DNA of 64,000 bases from Halobacteriovoraceae bacterium. GTDB taxonomy: Bacteria; Bdellovibrionota; Bacteriovoracia; Bacteriovoracales; Bacteriovoracaceae. Positions 38,238 through 45,858 of this stretch are shown here, piece after piece. The stretch spans positions 186,001-250,000 of the forward strand of contig JACKAK010000004.1 of the NCBI GenBank assembly GCA_020635115.1, written 5' to 3'. Every line of letters begins with the position of its first letter. Positions within the stretch are counted from its first letter, which is position 1. A program made the translations under genes and the position numbers. The notes below the pieces were generated by a model. That model did not search any database, had not been told where the DNA came from, and saw only the letters and a program-made list of their open reading frames with translations.

Positions 38238-38750
38238 TTACTTTGCAGTAATAACAAAATTAGCTCTTCTGTTTTTTGACCAAGAATCTTCTTGATGGCC
38301 AAATGCAACAGGTCTTTCTTTTCCAAATGAAATAATTGATGTTCTTTTTGAAGCTACACCAAGTGAAGTAAGGTAATCTTGAACGGCCTTAGCTCTTTTT
38401 TCACCAAGCGCTAAGTTATATTGAACAGAGCCTCTTTCATCACAATGACCCTCAATTTGTACTTCAACTGATGAATAATTATTCATGAATTCAGCATTTG
38501 CTTTAAGTGAAGATTTTGTAGAATCTGTTAGCACTGCTGAATCAAAAGCAAAATAGACTGATTGCAAACTACCGGCCTTGCCAGTATCAGAATCTCCGCT
38601 AACTTCAAAATCCATTGCCTGTTGTGCGTTGTCGACACCTGTCACTTCATCAGATCCACCCGTCTTTTTTTCCGATGATCCACACCCAGTTAAAACGATG
38701 GATATCAATAATGCTATTGGCAGGGCCAATTTTTTTGGTGAAAAAACCAT
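38238..38750 (-). CDS. pal: Peptidoglycan-associated lipoprotein Pal
   Basis: Pal tethers the outer membrane to peptidoglycan. The lipobox LTGC (Cys23) is followed by a Gly/Ser/Asp linker and an OmpA-like domain: VYFAFDSAVLTDS, IEGHCDERGSVQYNLALGEKRA (with the diaminopimelate-binding Asp and Arg) and ISFGKERP. At 170 residues it is of normal size. AGGAG lies upstream. It is the first gene of the pal-DUF4398-cpoB-cytochrome block; tolQRAB are not in the window. Confidence 0.94.
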   Translation of the reverse strand: MVFSPKKLALPIALLISIVLTGCGSSEKKTGGSDEVTGVDNAQQAMDFEVSGDSDTGKAGSLQSVYFAFDSAVLTDSTKSSLKANAEFMNNYSSVEVQIEGHCDERGSVQYNLALGEKRAKAVQDYLTSLGVASKRTSIISFGKERPVAFGHQEDSWSKNRRANFVITAK

Positions 38751-38863
38751 TAGTAACTCCTTTAGTTTTTGCTATTATCTTATATAAAATAATCTAGAAA
38801 TACTATAATTTATTATTCGGGTTAGTGCCAGACCTTATTATTGAAAAGTTAAAAAGGATTTTT

Positions 38864-41617
38864 ATGCTCTTAAAATTTAATATTCTAATTTACTTTCTTA
38901 TATTTTCTTTAAAATCCTTAGCATTTGGCCCAGGTAATAAAAAAATAGTTACGGATATTATTTCTTTCGATACAAAATACGGAAAGACTGAAATTCATTT
39001 GAACTTAAGGGAATCTGAAAAGATATACCGGAATAAAATCAAAAGAATAATTCAAGAGAAATATCCACTTCTCATCAATTATTTTAAACATGCACCCAAT
39101 TCACCAGTAAATTTATTTTATACAGACGAGTCAAATTCAGCAAACGGTTTTGCGACGCCTTTTCCGGGAAATATTGTAGGAATGAATGAATTTCCTCCAT
39201 ATGGAAATTCATCCTTAATGTCTATGAGTGATTGGTTAGAGTCCTTAATCGTTCATGAACTTACCCATATACTCCATCTAGATCAAACTAGAGGCTATAC
39301 TAAGGTCTTAACATTTCTATTGGGAAGTGCTGGTAAAGCACCTTCTGGAATTGTTCCAAGATGGTTTACAGAGGGAATTGCTGTTTGGGCCGAAACTCAT
39401 TTTTCTCCAGGAGGCAGGGCCAAGTCACAATGGTTAACGACTCAGATCAAAGAAAAAATTCAAAGGGGAGGCTTTTGTGAAACAATTGATTGTATTGCAG
39501 ATCCTGGAAAACATCCACATGGATCCAATGCCTACTGGACTGGTGGGATATTTCTTTCAAGTTTAGAAAAAAAATGGCCAGGTTTTATCTCGTGTGTAAC
39601 TAACCAAGCTGTCGGAAGATTTCCGGGATTTTTAAATGGTGCTTTTGAGACATGTAACCCAAAAGGGATGAACGCTACTCATTTATTTGAACAGTTTATT
39701 ATGGGAATAAAAGCGCAGGGAAAGCTAGAAGAAAAAGAAATTAAAAAAAATGAAGTTTATTTTCAAGACTTCATCAATCTCGACTGGGAAAAAGGTTTAT
39801 CTCTCAAAGGAAATCATATTTTTTACGCCAAAGATACTGAATTGGCCGATGAACTTTGGATGCTTAATTTAAAAGATGGAACACAGACTCAAATTGATAT
39901 AGATAGATCTCTACAGTATTTACCGCCAGCGTCTTCAATATTTGAGTCCCACGCTATCGCTTTAGGAGAAGAGAGAGAAGATCAAACTGTTCTCATATGG
40001 AGACTTATCAATTCAGCGGGAAATATCTCAACTCTAGATTTAGAAGAGCAGAAAGGTCATCTGTATTTCATGCAAACTCCATCTAAAGAAATTATTAGCT
40101 TGGATTTATCTGATAATAATTGGGTTGTTTATAAAAATGGGAAAGAATACAGCGCTTTCAGCAAACTTTTTTCAGTAAATTCTCCTATCGGATTTACCTA
40201 TAAAGGAGAAGAAGGATTTGTCTTTAAGACTTATGAGAATGAAAAACACATTATAATGTTTTTTGGTCTAAAATCAAAAAAATTGAAATCTATTTTTAAA
40301 TACGAAGATGAATTATCCATTTCTGGACTTTGTTCTGATACTCTTGTTGTTTTCTCAAAAAATAATATGATCGGTATTGATCAAAGTGGAGGGAAAACGT
40401 CAAAATCTCTTGAAAGAGAGATTCTTTGGGCGGGAGTTGATAAGAATCTCATCAGCATTATTTATACCGATCACCCATCTTTCGTGGAAGTAAATAATGC
40501 GAAATGTCATAACTACCTTGGTACAACTGCTCTTAAAATAGGACCTCTAGAAAATAAACATTCTAAGACCTCTAAAATTAAAACCGAAAGTGTTAGTTAC
40601 CCAAGATTTTCACAATTTTTACCTAAGTATTGGATACCCTCTATCACTTATTTATATGATGAAATTATCCTATCAGCTCTAACATCTATAAATGATCCAA
40701 TGAATTATTTTTCAATGAATTTTCAAGTTGATCATCTTTCTGATCAATCTGAAACAGGAGGACTTGTAAATCTAAGTTACAGAATTAAAAATGATTGGTT
40801 TTTTTCTCTCGAAACTCACAAAGGATTTTCTTACGATGATTTACTAGGAAAATTCAGAGAAAACAGATTAAATACGGCCCAAATTTTATATAAAACTGAA
40901 CACGACCGTTTTGTTGCCAATTATATACTAAGCTATAATAATCAAAAAAGTAGTGATGCTTTCGATAATTTTCAAAATGATTATTTTGATGCAATTTTTA
41001 GCTATCATATCGATGGCCATCGAAGAGATAATTTCTGGATGTTTTCAAATATTACATTTTATAATTCATATACAAAAAGTGACAGTACTGACAATTTTTA
41101 TACATTTAGAGCAAGAAATGAAAATAGATTTAATCTCTTTAGAGATTTATCATTAAATGTTGAGTTGGCCTATTCAAGAATGAATAAAAAAACAACTGCA
41201 GGTGGTCTAGTATATGGAGGGATCACAAGCTATGGAACAGAAACTTTCCATAATTTTGTGGGGGTACCATATTTGGGTCTTCTTGGAAATGAACTGTCTA
41301 CAGGAGATTTGAAATTTCGATATGATTTTCTAGATATTTATCATTCATCAGGATTTGTTCCATTCTTCTTTAAAGATGTTGCTATCCTTGCAGGCAGTAG
41401 TGCAGCTCATACCGACTATCTAATTACGAATTCAGTCTTCAAAAAAAATACTTCTGTTTATTCTTACTATGTTGGTTTTCAACTTAGAGTAACAATGTTT
41501 TACAATATTGACATGATTATCGAATCTTATAGTACAAAGTTATTAGATGAAAACTTTGAAAAAATTCCAAATGCGGAACAACTCTTTTTAATTAAACTCG
41601 GTTCTTCTAGATTTTAA
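38864..41617 (+). CDS. Large exported zinc peptidase with probable outer-membrane barrel
   Basis: The ATG at 38864 follows AAAAAGGA and gives a signal peptide ending in SLA. Around residues 130-200 there is a gluzincin-like core: VHELTHILHLDQ (HExxH) with WFTEGIAVWAE (third ligand Glu), as in peptidase MA-like proteins. Residues 270-560 form repeating strand pairs suggestive of a beta-propeller. The C-terminal third has regularly spaced amphipathic strands ending in a terminal Phe (LGSSRF), the mark of outer-membrane barrels. It ends 4 bases before the sigma factor gene. Confidence 0.75.
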   Translation: MLLKFNILIYFLIFSLKSLAFGPGNKKIVTDIISFDTKYGKTEIHLNLRESEKIYRNKIKRIIQEKYPLLINYFKHAPNSPVNLFYTDESNSANGFATPFPGNIVGMNEFPPYGNSSLMSMSDWLESLIVHELTHILHLDQTRGYTKVLTFLLGSAGKAPSGIVPRWFTEGIAVWAETHFSPGGRAKSQWLTTQIKEKIQRGGFCETIDCIADPGKHPHGSNAYWTGGIFLSSLEKKWPGFISCVTNQAVGRFPGFLNGAFETCNPKGMNATHLFEQFIMGIKAQGKLEEKEIKKNEVYFQDFINLDWEKGLSLKGNHIFYAKDTELADELWMLNLKDGTQTQIDIDRSLQYLPPASSIFESHAIALGEEREDQTVLIWRLINSAGNISTLDLEEQKGHLYFMQTPSKEIISLDLSDNNWVVYKNGKEYSAFSKLFSVNSPIGFTYKGEEGFVFKTYENEKHIIMFFGLKSKKLKSIFKYEDELSISGLCSDTLVVFSKNNMIGIDQSGGKTSKSLEREILWAGVDKNLISIIYTDHPSFVEVNNAKCHNYLGTTALKIGPLENKHSKTSKIKTESVSYPRFSQFLPKYWIPSITYLYDEIILSALTSINDPMNYFSMNFQVDHLSDQSETGGLVNLSYRIKNDWFFSLETHKGFSYDDLLGKFRENRLNTAQILYKTEHDRFVANYILSYNNQKSSDAFDNFQNDYFDAIFSYHIDGHRRDNFWMFSNITFYNSYTKSDSTDNFYTFRARNENRFNLFRDLSLNVELAYSRMNKKTTAGGLVYGGITSYGTETFHNFVGVPYLGLLGNELSTGDLKFRYDFLDIYHSSGFVPFFFKDVAILAGSSAAHTDYLITNSVFKKNTSVYSYYVGFQLRVTMFYNIDMIIESYSTKLLDENFEKIPNAEQLFLIKLGSSRF

Positions 41618-41621
41618 AAAA

Positions 41622-42206
41622 ATGAATTTAAACGATCAAAACTTTATTAATAATTTAAAAAACCGGCAGCAATACGCTGTAGAGTATATAGTCCATGAAT
41701 ATCATAAAATATTAACTAATGCTGCTTACGGACAAAAATTTTCAGACAAAGAAGTTGAAGATGTAGTTCAAGCTACATGGCAGGCCTTTTTCGAGTCCAT
41801 TGGAAAATTTGAAGGTCGATCTCACATTAGAACATTTCTCTTTGGGATTTTTTACAACAAATGCAAAGAAAGATGGCGTGATAATAAGAAATATGTGACC
41901 CTTGAGGAATTTGATACAATCGTAGACAGTTCATACAATAAAGATGGACATTGGACATATGAACCCAAAGATCCAGAAACACTTGTAAACGCTGGACAAA
42001 TATTTGAAAAGATTGAAGAATGCATGGATGGACTTGCTCCTAAACAACGGCTGGCATTTCATTTAAAAGAAGTTGTAGGAGAATCAACATTAGAGATCTG
42101 TAATATTCTAGGCGTTAGTGACACTAACCTTAGAGTTTTGTTATATAGAGGAAAAAATAGACTAAGGAAGTGTTTGGAAGGTTATTCAATAAACAGCACA
42201 TTATGA
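41622..42206 (+). CDS. ECF-type RNA polymerase sigma factor
   Basis: The 194-residue protein has sigma region 2 (DKEVEDVVQATWQAFFESIGKFEGRSHIRTFLFGIFYNKCKERWR) and region 4 (LAPKQRLAFHLKEVVGESTLEICNILGVSDTNLRVLLYRGKNRLRKCL). It starts 4 bases after the outer-membrane peptidase gene and overlaps the next gene by 4 bp. That gene looks like its anti-sigma factor. Confidence 0.9.
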   Translation: MNLNDQNFINNLKNRQQYAVEYIVHEYHKILTNAAYGQKFSDKEVEDVVQATWQAFFESIGKFEGRSHIRTFLFGIFYNKCKERWRDNKKYVTLEEFDTIVDSSYNKDGHWTYEPKDPETLVNAGQIFEKIEECMDGLAPKQRLAFHLKEVVGESTLEICNILGVSDTNLRVLLYRGKNRLRKCLEGYSINSTL

Positions 42207-42490
42207 AATATATAAGAATTTTAGTTACTAAATTCATTCATCAACTTATTCCACATTCTATACTCAGTGGATGTGAAAAACATTCAGTTAATATCGCAAA
42301 TTTTGAAGATCTTTCTTTTTTGAAAAGGGCCAAAATTAATGTCCATCTGTGGTTGTGTTATAAGTGCTATTGTTATGCTAAGCAATTGAAGTTGATCGAA
42401 AAAACTGTGTCGGAAGGGTACCGAATTAAATCTACAAAAATTGACGATAAATTTGAAAAAGAAATCATTCAAAAATACACTAAAAATTAA
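42203..42490 (+). CDS. Probable zinc-binding anti-sigma factor
   Basis: The ATG at 42203 overlaps the sigma factor stop (ATGA). The 95-residue protein contains HLWLCYKCYC, an H-x3-C-x2-C pattern as in ZAS anti-sigma domains, with an upstream His/Cys (SGCEKHS). There is no membrane segment, so it would act in the cytoplasm, perhaps as a redox or metal sensor. The call rests on the motif and position after the sigma gene. Confidence 0.75.
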   Translation: MKYIRILVTKFIHQLIPHSILSGCEKHSVNIANFEDLSFLKRAKINVHLWLCYKCYCYAKQLKLIEKTVSEGYRIKSTKIDDKFEKEIIQKYTKN

Positions 42491-42511
42491 CTTTAAGGGA
42501 TGAATTTACCT

Positions 42512-42796
42512 ATGAAAACTTGGTTTGTAATTTGCTTATTATCGACTTCAGCAGTTCAAGCAATAAATTATTGTGCTCCTTTTAAAAGACTTAATACAAA
42601 AGGTGCAAAAACCATAAATCCATATAGAACAGATGAGGGAGTACTGCATTCAAAAAAAATAGTCCCATTAAACAAAGACGTGGATGAATTTCTTAGCACT
42701 CTTAATAATGGTGAATCTATATGTCTAGAAGGAACAATCATTTATGAATATAAGAGTCAGGCCATTTTGGCATTCGGAGCATATAAAAATGAGTAA
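42512..42796 (+). CDS. Small exported hypothetical protein
   Basis: The ATG at 42512 lies 11 bases after AAGGGA and opens a signal peptide (MKTWFVICLLSTSAVQA); an ATG at 42500 has no ribosome binding site. The mature 77 residues contain two cysteines (YCAPF and ESICLEG) and strand-like sequence. It follows the anti-sigma gene by 21 bp and may belong to the same operon. Confidence 0.62.
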   Translation: MKTWFVICLLSTSAVQAINYCAPFKRLNTKGAKTINPYRTDEGVLHSKKIVPLNKDVDEFLSTLNNGESICLEGTIIYEYKSQAILAFGAYKNE

Positions 42797-43303
42797 CTAA
42801 TCAATTCTTTTAAAGTCGGCCTCAATTGTGTTTTCATCAACAAACTCAGTTCTTCTTCCATCCGCAGTTTGTGTATAATATTGAGTACTCGGACTCCTTC
42901 TGATAAAGACTGTTCTTATTCTACCACCACCGGGTCCAACATAGTATTTCTCTGTAGATTCTCCAATTAAAGCTACAAACCATGAAATCATAACTAAAAT
43001 AGGATTTTGTTGCCAGTAAGAGATAGTTGCTAAAAAGGCCACTAAAATTCTTGGAGCAAAAATCCAACCTAACCACCAAAAGATACCTCCACTGAGGACA
43101 CTAGAAAAAAGCAAAGTCAGACGTGGAAATAAGGTGATAAATATGAGAAAGGCCAGACCATGATTTTGCCAATAGTCAGCATTTCCAAGAACAATCTGAG
43201 GGTGAAGAGAGAGCAAAGCTGTAAATAGTGAAATAAAACCAAAGACAGTTAAAATCTGAATAAGTACGTTTTGTTTAAATAATTCATTTAGTATATTTTT
43301 CAT
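42797..43303 (-). CDS. Membrane protein of unknown function
   Basis: The 168-residue protein has four hydrophobic segments in its first 115 residues and a polar C-terminal tail (GGGRIRTVFIRRSPSTQYYTQTADGRRTEF) that is probably cytoplasmic. The glycine-arginine-rich start of the tail resembles DUF-type small membrane proteins but I cannot name a family. It converges exactly with the preceding plus-strand gene. Confidence 0.62.
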   Translation of the reverse strand: MKNILNELFKQNVLIQILTVFGFISLFTALLSLHPQIVLGNADYWQNHGLAFLIFITLFPRLTLLFSSVLSGGIFWWLGWIFAPRILVAFLATISYWQQNPILVMISWFVALIGESTEKYYVGPGGGRIRTVFIRRSPSTQYYTQTADGRRTEFVDENTIEADFKRID

Positions 43304-43474
43304 GAGCTTAAGTTGGTATGTATCATAATTATGTCAAGGTCTGTCTTTCAAAATAAAGTAATTTAAACTAGTTATATTGTTAAATTTTAAAGATAACTTT
43401 TTATAATGAATTGCCTCTATCGAAAAAAAACAATATCTTTATTACTATTTCAAATTTGGTATGAATAGGCATTT

Positions 43475-44386
43475 ATGATTAACTTTCCTATAAACTACAT
43501 TGGTCGTATCTATAGACCTCCCTCAGAGGCCAGAAGTTTTCTTCTCCAAGTAACTATTGGTTGCTCTCACAATAAGTGTACGTACTGTGCCATGTATAGA
43601 GATAAGAATTATCAAGTTCGAGATCTCTCTGAAATCTTAAGAGACATCGAAAAGACAAAAAAATATTTTAAATCAATAAATATTGAACCAGAGAAAATTT
43701 TTTTGTGTGACGGAGATGCACTTGGAGCACCTTTTGATATTCTAAAAGAAGTTTTAATCAAAATAAATGAGACATTCCCAAATATAAAAAGAGTTGGAAT
43801 TTATGCGACAGCTCAAAATATGCTTGATAAAACTAATGATGAACTTAAAAAACTAAGTGAACTTAATTTAAAAATTGCCTATCTTGGAATGGAAAGTGGT
43901 TGTGACAGAGTTCTACATTCAATCGTTAAGGGGAATTTATCAGATGATATGGTGAACGGAACCAAAAAACTGAAAGATTCAGGTTGGCAGGTTTCAATCA
44001 TTGCAATGCTTGGAATAGGAGGAAAAAAATATTCTGAATCACATGTAAATGAAACCGCAAATATAATCTCTCAAATTTCTCCTGACTTTTTTTCTTTTTT
44101 AACAACTGTAGTAATTCCTGGTACTCCTATAAGTAGACTACTTGAAAGAGGATCTTTTGAGCAATTGTCCACACGAGAATTATTTTCAGAAATGAAGAAT
44201 ATAATTGAAAAAACAAATCCAAGAGAGGATAAAAATATAATATTTAGAGCAAACCACGTATCAAATATGATGCCTCTTGCTGGAATTTTACCTAGAGACA
44301 GGATTAAACTTGTATCAATAATTGAATCTTGGATCAAACAAACACCAATAGATCACTTTCCAAAGATTGATCCTCATCAAATGTAA
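43475..44386 (+). CDS. Radical SAM protein with C-x4-C-x2-C cluster motif
   Basis: The iron-sulfur site is GCSHNKCTYCAMY, with Cys30, Cys35 and Cys38, one residue wider than the classic CxxxCxxC. This spacing, with PPSEARSFLLQVTIGC before it and FLCDGDALGAP and YLGMESGCDRVL after it, is that of an uncharacterised Elp3-like radical SAM family widespread in bacteria. The reaction is unknown. It stands alone. Confidence 0.85.
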   Translation: MINFPINYIGRIYRPPSEARSFLLQVTIGCSHNKCTYCAMYRDKNYQVRDLSEILRDIEKTKKYFKSINIEPEKIFLCDGDALGAPFDILKEVLIKINETFPNIKRVGIYATAQNMLDKTNDELKKLSELNLKIAYLGMESGCDRVLHSIVKGNLSDDMVNGTKKLKDSGWQVSIIAMLGIGGKKYSESHVNETANIISQISPDFFSFLTTVVIPGTPISRLLERGSFEQLSTRELFSEMKNIIEKTNPREDKNIIFRANHVSNMMPLAGILPRDRIKLVSIIESWIKQTPIDHFPKIDPHQM

Positions 44387-44460
44387 CAAGAAATGCACTG
44401 CAAATTGAGAGTTATTTAGAAAGATTATAGTATTAAATTTCCTCACCAAATGAGACATTT

Positions 44461-45447
44461 ATGAAATTTCCATTTCTAATTATTATGATCCTCTTTCAAA
44501 GCTGTTCTACTTATAAAAAAGTAATAATTGCTCATCGAGGTGCAAGTGGTTATTTGCCTGAACATACTCTAGAAGGTGTTGCAATGGCACATGCATTTAA
44601 TGTCGATTTCATAGAACCAGATTTAGTTCTTACAAAAGATAACCAGCTCATAGTTAGACATGACATCTTTCTTGAGACCACAACAAATGTTGCAAAATTA
44701 TTTCCAGATAGAAAAAGAGCTGATGGAAGGTATTATGCAATCGATTTTAATCTTGATGAAATTAAGAAATTATCTGTACATGAGCGAACAAAAAAAGATC
44801 TAGTGAACGTGAATTATGACAAACGTTTTCCTTTATATAAAGAAAATCATTTTAAAGTACCGCTCTTTGAAGATTATATTAAACTTGTAAAAGGATTAAA
44901 CAAAAGTCGTAAAATGAAAATAGGGATTTATCCTGAATTAAAGTCACCACAATTTCATCTTGATGAAGGGAAAGATATTTTTAAAATTTTTCATAACAAA
45001 ATTTCGAAACTAAACTTAAATAAAAATGATGGTTTTTTGTACTTACAATGTTTCAATAGCGATTTCCTCAAAAGATATTTCGACAACTACAAACCTCAAT
45101 TTCCGTTAATTCAATTAATTGGTGAAAATTCTTGGGAAATTTCAAAAACTGATTTTGATTTTTTAAAAACAATTGAAGGAGTTAAGTTTATGAAAACTTA
45201 TGCAAAAGGAGTCGCCGCGTGGATTCCACAGGTTGTAACAATTGATTTAAAACAATCTCAATTTCTCAAATACCTTAAACAAAACCATCTGATTATTCAT
45301 GTTTACACTTTAAGAAAAGATGAGCTGTACAATCCTTTAAAAACATTTGAACAGCATGTTGATTTTTTATTTAAAAAAATAGAGGTTGATGGAATATTTA
45401 CTGACCATGCTGATTTAATAACATCTTTAGATAGAATTAATATTTGA
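44461..45447 (+). CDS. Glycerophosphodiester phosphodiesterase, lipoprotein
   Basis: GDPD enzymes cleave glycerophosphodiesters to glycerol-3-phosphate and an alcohol. The catalytic IIAHRGASGYLPEHTLEG, EPDLVLTKDNQLIVRHD and YPELKSP motifs are intact. The lipobox FQSC (Cys15) indicates a lipid anchor, so it works in the periplasm or at the outer membrane, as in GlpQ-like lipoproteins of other bacteria. It ends 41 bases before ssrA. Confidence 0.92.
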   Translation: MKFPFLIIMILFQSCSTYKKVIIAHRGASGYLPEHTLEGVAMAHAFNVDFIEPDLVLTKDNQLIVRHDIFLETTTNVAKLFPDRKRADGRYYAIDFNLDEIKKLSVHERTKKDLVNVNYDKRFPLYKENHFKVPLFEDYIKLVKGLNKSRKMKIGIYPELKSPQFHLDEGKDIFKIFHNKISKLNLNKNDGFLYLQCFNSDFLKRYFDNYKPQFPLIQLIGENSWEISKTDFDFLKTIEGVKFMKTYAKGVAAWIPQVVTIDLKQSQFLKYLKQNHLIIHVYTLRKDELYNPLKTFEQHVDFLFKKIEVDGIFTDHADLITSLDRINI

Positions 45448-45469
45448 TGACCGATAAGAAAAAATCAGT

Positions 45470-45475
45470 TATGTT
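45470..45475 (+). promoter_or_regulatory. Candidate -10 box of the ssrA promoter
   Basis: TATGTT at 45470-45475 lies 13 bases before the mapped 5' end of mature tmRNA. A TTGATG upstream (45444-45449) is 20 bp away, too far for a good -35 box, so the promoter is uncertain and may start further upstream. Confidence 0.3.
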
Positions 45476-45488
45476 TGCGTTTCATTTA

Positions 45489-45858
45489 GGGGGTGTCATG
45501 GTTTCGACGGGGCAGTCGAACAGCATCCGGGCGTGTCCAGGTTGGTCTCCAAGGTCCTGGTAAAAAGGAGTCCAAACAATAAGTGCAGATTCACACTATG
45601 AATCATATGCTCTAGCTGCTTAATAGCACTCTAGACTTTGAGGCCGGTAGTGCCAATAAACAGAATCTACCAAAACTGATAAACTAGCAGCTTAACTCAG
45701 TTTCGTAGGTGTCGGGTCTCTACGTTAAAAAGCACCGAGTTTTGCTAGTAGTACAAAACTAGACAGTCTTGTTAGCTGACCATAAATGCTAACTACACAC
45801 GTAGGCCGCTGCTAGGAAATTGTCTCGGACGTGGGTTCGATTCCCACCACCTCCACCA
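45489..45858 (+). ncRNA. ssrA: tmRNA (ssrA)
   Basis: The 5' end GGGGGTG (45489) pairs with CACCTCC (45848-45854) of the acceptor stem, followed by discriminator A and encoded CCA to 45858. The T-loop GGTTCGATTCC is at 45834-45844, and the conserved 5' GGTTTCGACGGGG is near 45500. The resume codon is GCA at 45585; the tag reads ADSHYESYALAA and ends at TAA (45621-45623), followed by TAG. The tail ALAA is the usual protease signal. SmpB is encoded at 33186. The 3' end serves as the integration site of the element to the right. Confidence 0.96.
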
